NCBI GenBank assembly: GCA_044220535.1 | Contig: JBGAQU010000069.1 | Span: forward strand, 1 to 14,751 | Direction: 5' to 3' | Length of the DNA stretch: 14,751 nucleotides | Source: JBDHTS01 sp044220535 | GTDB taxonomy: Bacteria; Pseudomonadota; Alphaproteobacteria; Micavibrionales; Micavibrionaceae | In this document: positions 14,141 through 14,751 of the stretch, piece after piece | How the letters are laid out: the number at the start of each line of letters is the position of its first letter | Position numbering within the stretch: position 1 is the first letter of the stretch | Notes under the pieces: generated by a model | The model's input: only the letters and a program-made list of their open reading frames with translations | Database searches by the model: none | What the model was told of the DNA's origin: nothing | Translations under genes and position numbers: made by a program

Positions 14141-14751
14141 TCAAACCAGCTTCTTATCGAACTTGCTGGCATCTGCCGCCAGGATCATCTCGTTATGCGC
14201 CTTGCCGGACGGGATCATGGGGAAGCAGTTTTCGCGGGGGTCAACCATGACGTCGACGATGGTGACTTTGGTTGTTTTCAGCATTTTTTCTATGGCTTTG
14301 TCGAGGTCTTTGGCTTTTTCGACGCGGATGCCGACGCCGCCATAGGCTTCGGCCAGTTTCACGAAGTCGGGGAGGCTTTCGGAGTAGGAGTGGCTGTAGC
14401 GTTCGCCGTGGAGAAGTTCCTGCCACTGGCGGACCATGCCCATCCACTGGTTGTTGAGGATGAAGATTTTTACCGGCAGATCGAACTGCATGGCGGTGGA
14501 GAGTTCCTGGATGTTCATCTGGATGCTGGCCTCGCCTGCGACGTCGATGCACAGGGCTTTTGGATGGGCAATCTGCGCGCCGATGGCGGCGGGGAAGCCG
14601 TAGCCCATGGTGCCGAGGCCGCCGCTGGTCAGCCAGCGGTTGGGGGCATCGAATTTCAGGAACTGGGCGGCCCACATCTGGTGCTGGCCGACTTCGGTGG
14701 AGATATAAACGTCTCGCTTGTCTTTTTCGATATGGTGGCGGAGGCGTTCCA
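14141..14751 (-). CDS. ilvB: Acetolactate synthase large (catalytic) subunit, C-terminal part
   Basis: About 202 codons of the 3' end are present; the gene enters from beyond the right edge. The frame is open to the edge and includes STEVGQHQMWAAQ, a standard start of the thiamine diphosphate-binding domain, without a start codon. Then come GGLGTMGYGFPAAIGAQ, the cofactor motif as AGEASIQMNIQEL through FILNNQWMGMVRQWQ, and SYSESLPDFVKLAEAYGG. The first metal-binding residue of the GDG-type motif is Glu here (GEAS), which I believe occurs in some relatives. IlvB condenses pyruvate with pyruvate or 2-oxobutyrate, the first committed step to valine and isoleucine. Its partner ilvH is at 10297-10851. 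Confidence 0.95.
   Translation of the reverse strand, partial: ERLRHHIEKDKRDVYISTEVGQHQMWAAQFLKFDAPNRWLTSGGLGTMGYGFPAAIGAQIAHPKALCIDVAGEASIQMNIQELSTAMQFDLPVKIFILNNQWMGMVRQWQELLHGERYSHSYSESLPDFVKLAEAYGGVGIRVEKAKDLDKAIEKMLKTTKVTIVDVMVDPRENCFPMIPSGKAHNEMILAADASKFDKKLV

Noticed and set aside
14535..14552. GEAS instead of GDG/GDAS in IlvB as an inactivating change
   Set aside because: The rest of the cofactor site is intact, and I believe Glu occurs here in related enzymes, so loss of activity is not supported.
14561..14751. Internal Met at 14677 as the ilvB start
   Set aside because: The frame continues upstream with conserved STEVGQHQ residues to the window edge, so this is an internal residue.

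Overview
The window looks like a chromosomal segment from an alphaproteobacterium. This is inferred from the moderately high G+C, the style of the IlvC, IlvH and IlvB proteins, the alphaproteobacterial-type EmrAB pump and an orphan flagellar rod-like protein. No rRNA, tRNA, CRISPR array or intact insertion sequence was seen. Coding density is high, and no gene-free stretch exceeds about 240 bases.

Layout. Positions 1-627 hold a decayed P-loop kinase-like gene: its start is ATA, its Walker A Ser/Thr is lost, and an in-frame TAG follows. Next come two small minus-strand genes, a 60-residue cysteine-rich zinc-ribbon protein and a helical unknown. Divergent from them is a membrane-anchored SRPBCC protein, whose stop codon overlaps that of a DUF883-like protein. 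At 2326-5699 lies a standard efflux module: a TetR-type regulator divergent from emrA- and emrB-like pump genes, with a 16-base palindrome between them. Positions 5705-8503 carry a lower-G+C unknown gene, an orphan FlgC-like protein that may be read from a leaderless mRNA, an exported small protein behind an attenuator-like leader, and an unknown gene translationally coupled to ilvC.

Positions 8503-14751 hold branched-chain amino acid genes on the minus strand: ilvC, ilvH and the 3' end of ilvB. They are not contiguous. A small lipoprotein gene and a long imperfect palindromic repeat lie between ilvC and ilvH. Between ilvH and ilvB lie a small TGPKT-motif gene and an oppositely oriented three-gene cassette.

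That cassette (11455-14125) is the best candidate for an undescribed system. A phosphoribosyltransferase-like protein, a nucleoside hydrolase and an inositol-monophosphatase-family phosphatase are joined by two ATGA stop/start overlaps. Together they could build, dephosphorylate and cleave an N-riboside, in salvage, housecleaning or making a nucleoside-like metabolite. The chemistry of each family is known; the joint role is inference. The cassette diverges from the gene pair that ends in ilvH, across a 234-base control region with a clear sigma-70 promoter and two palindromes.
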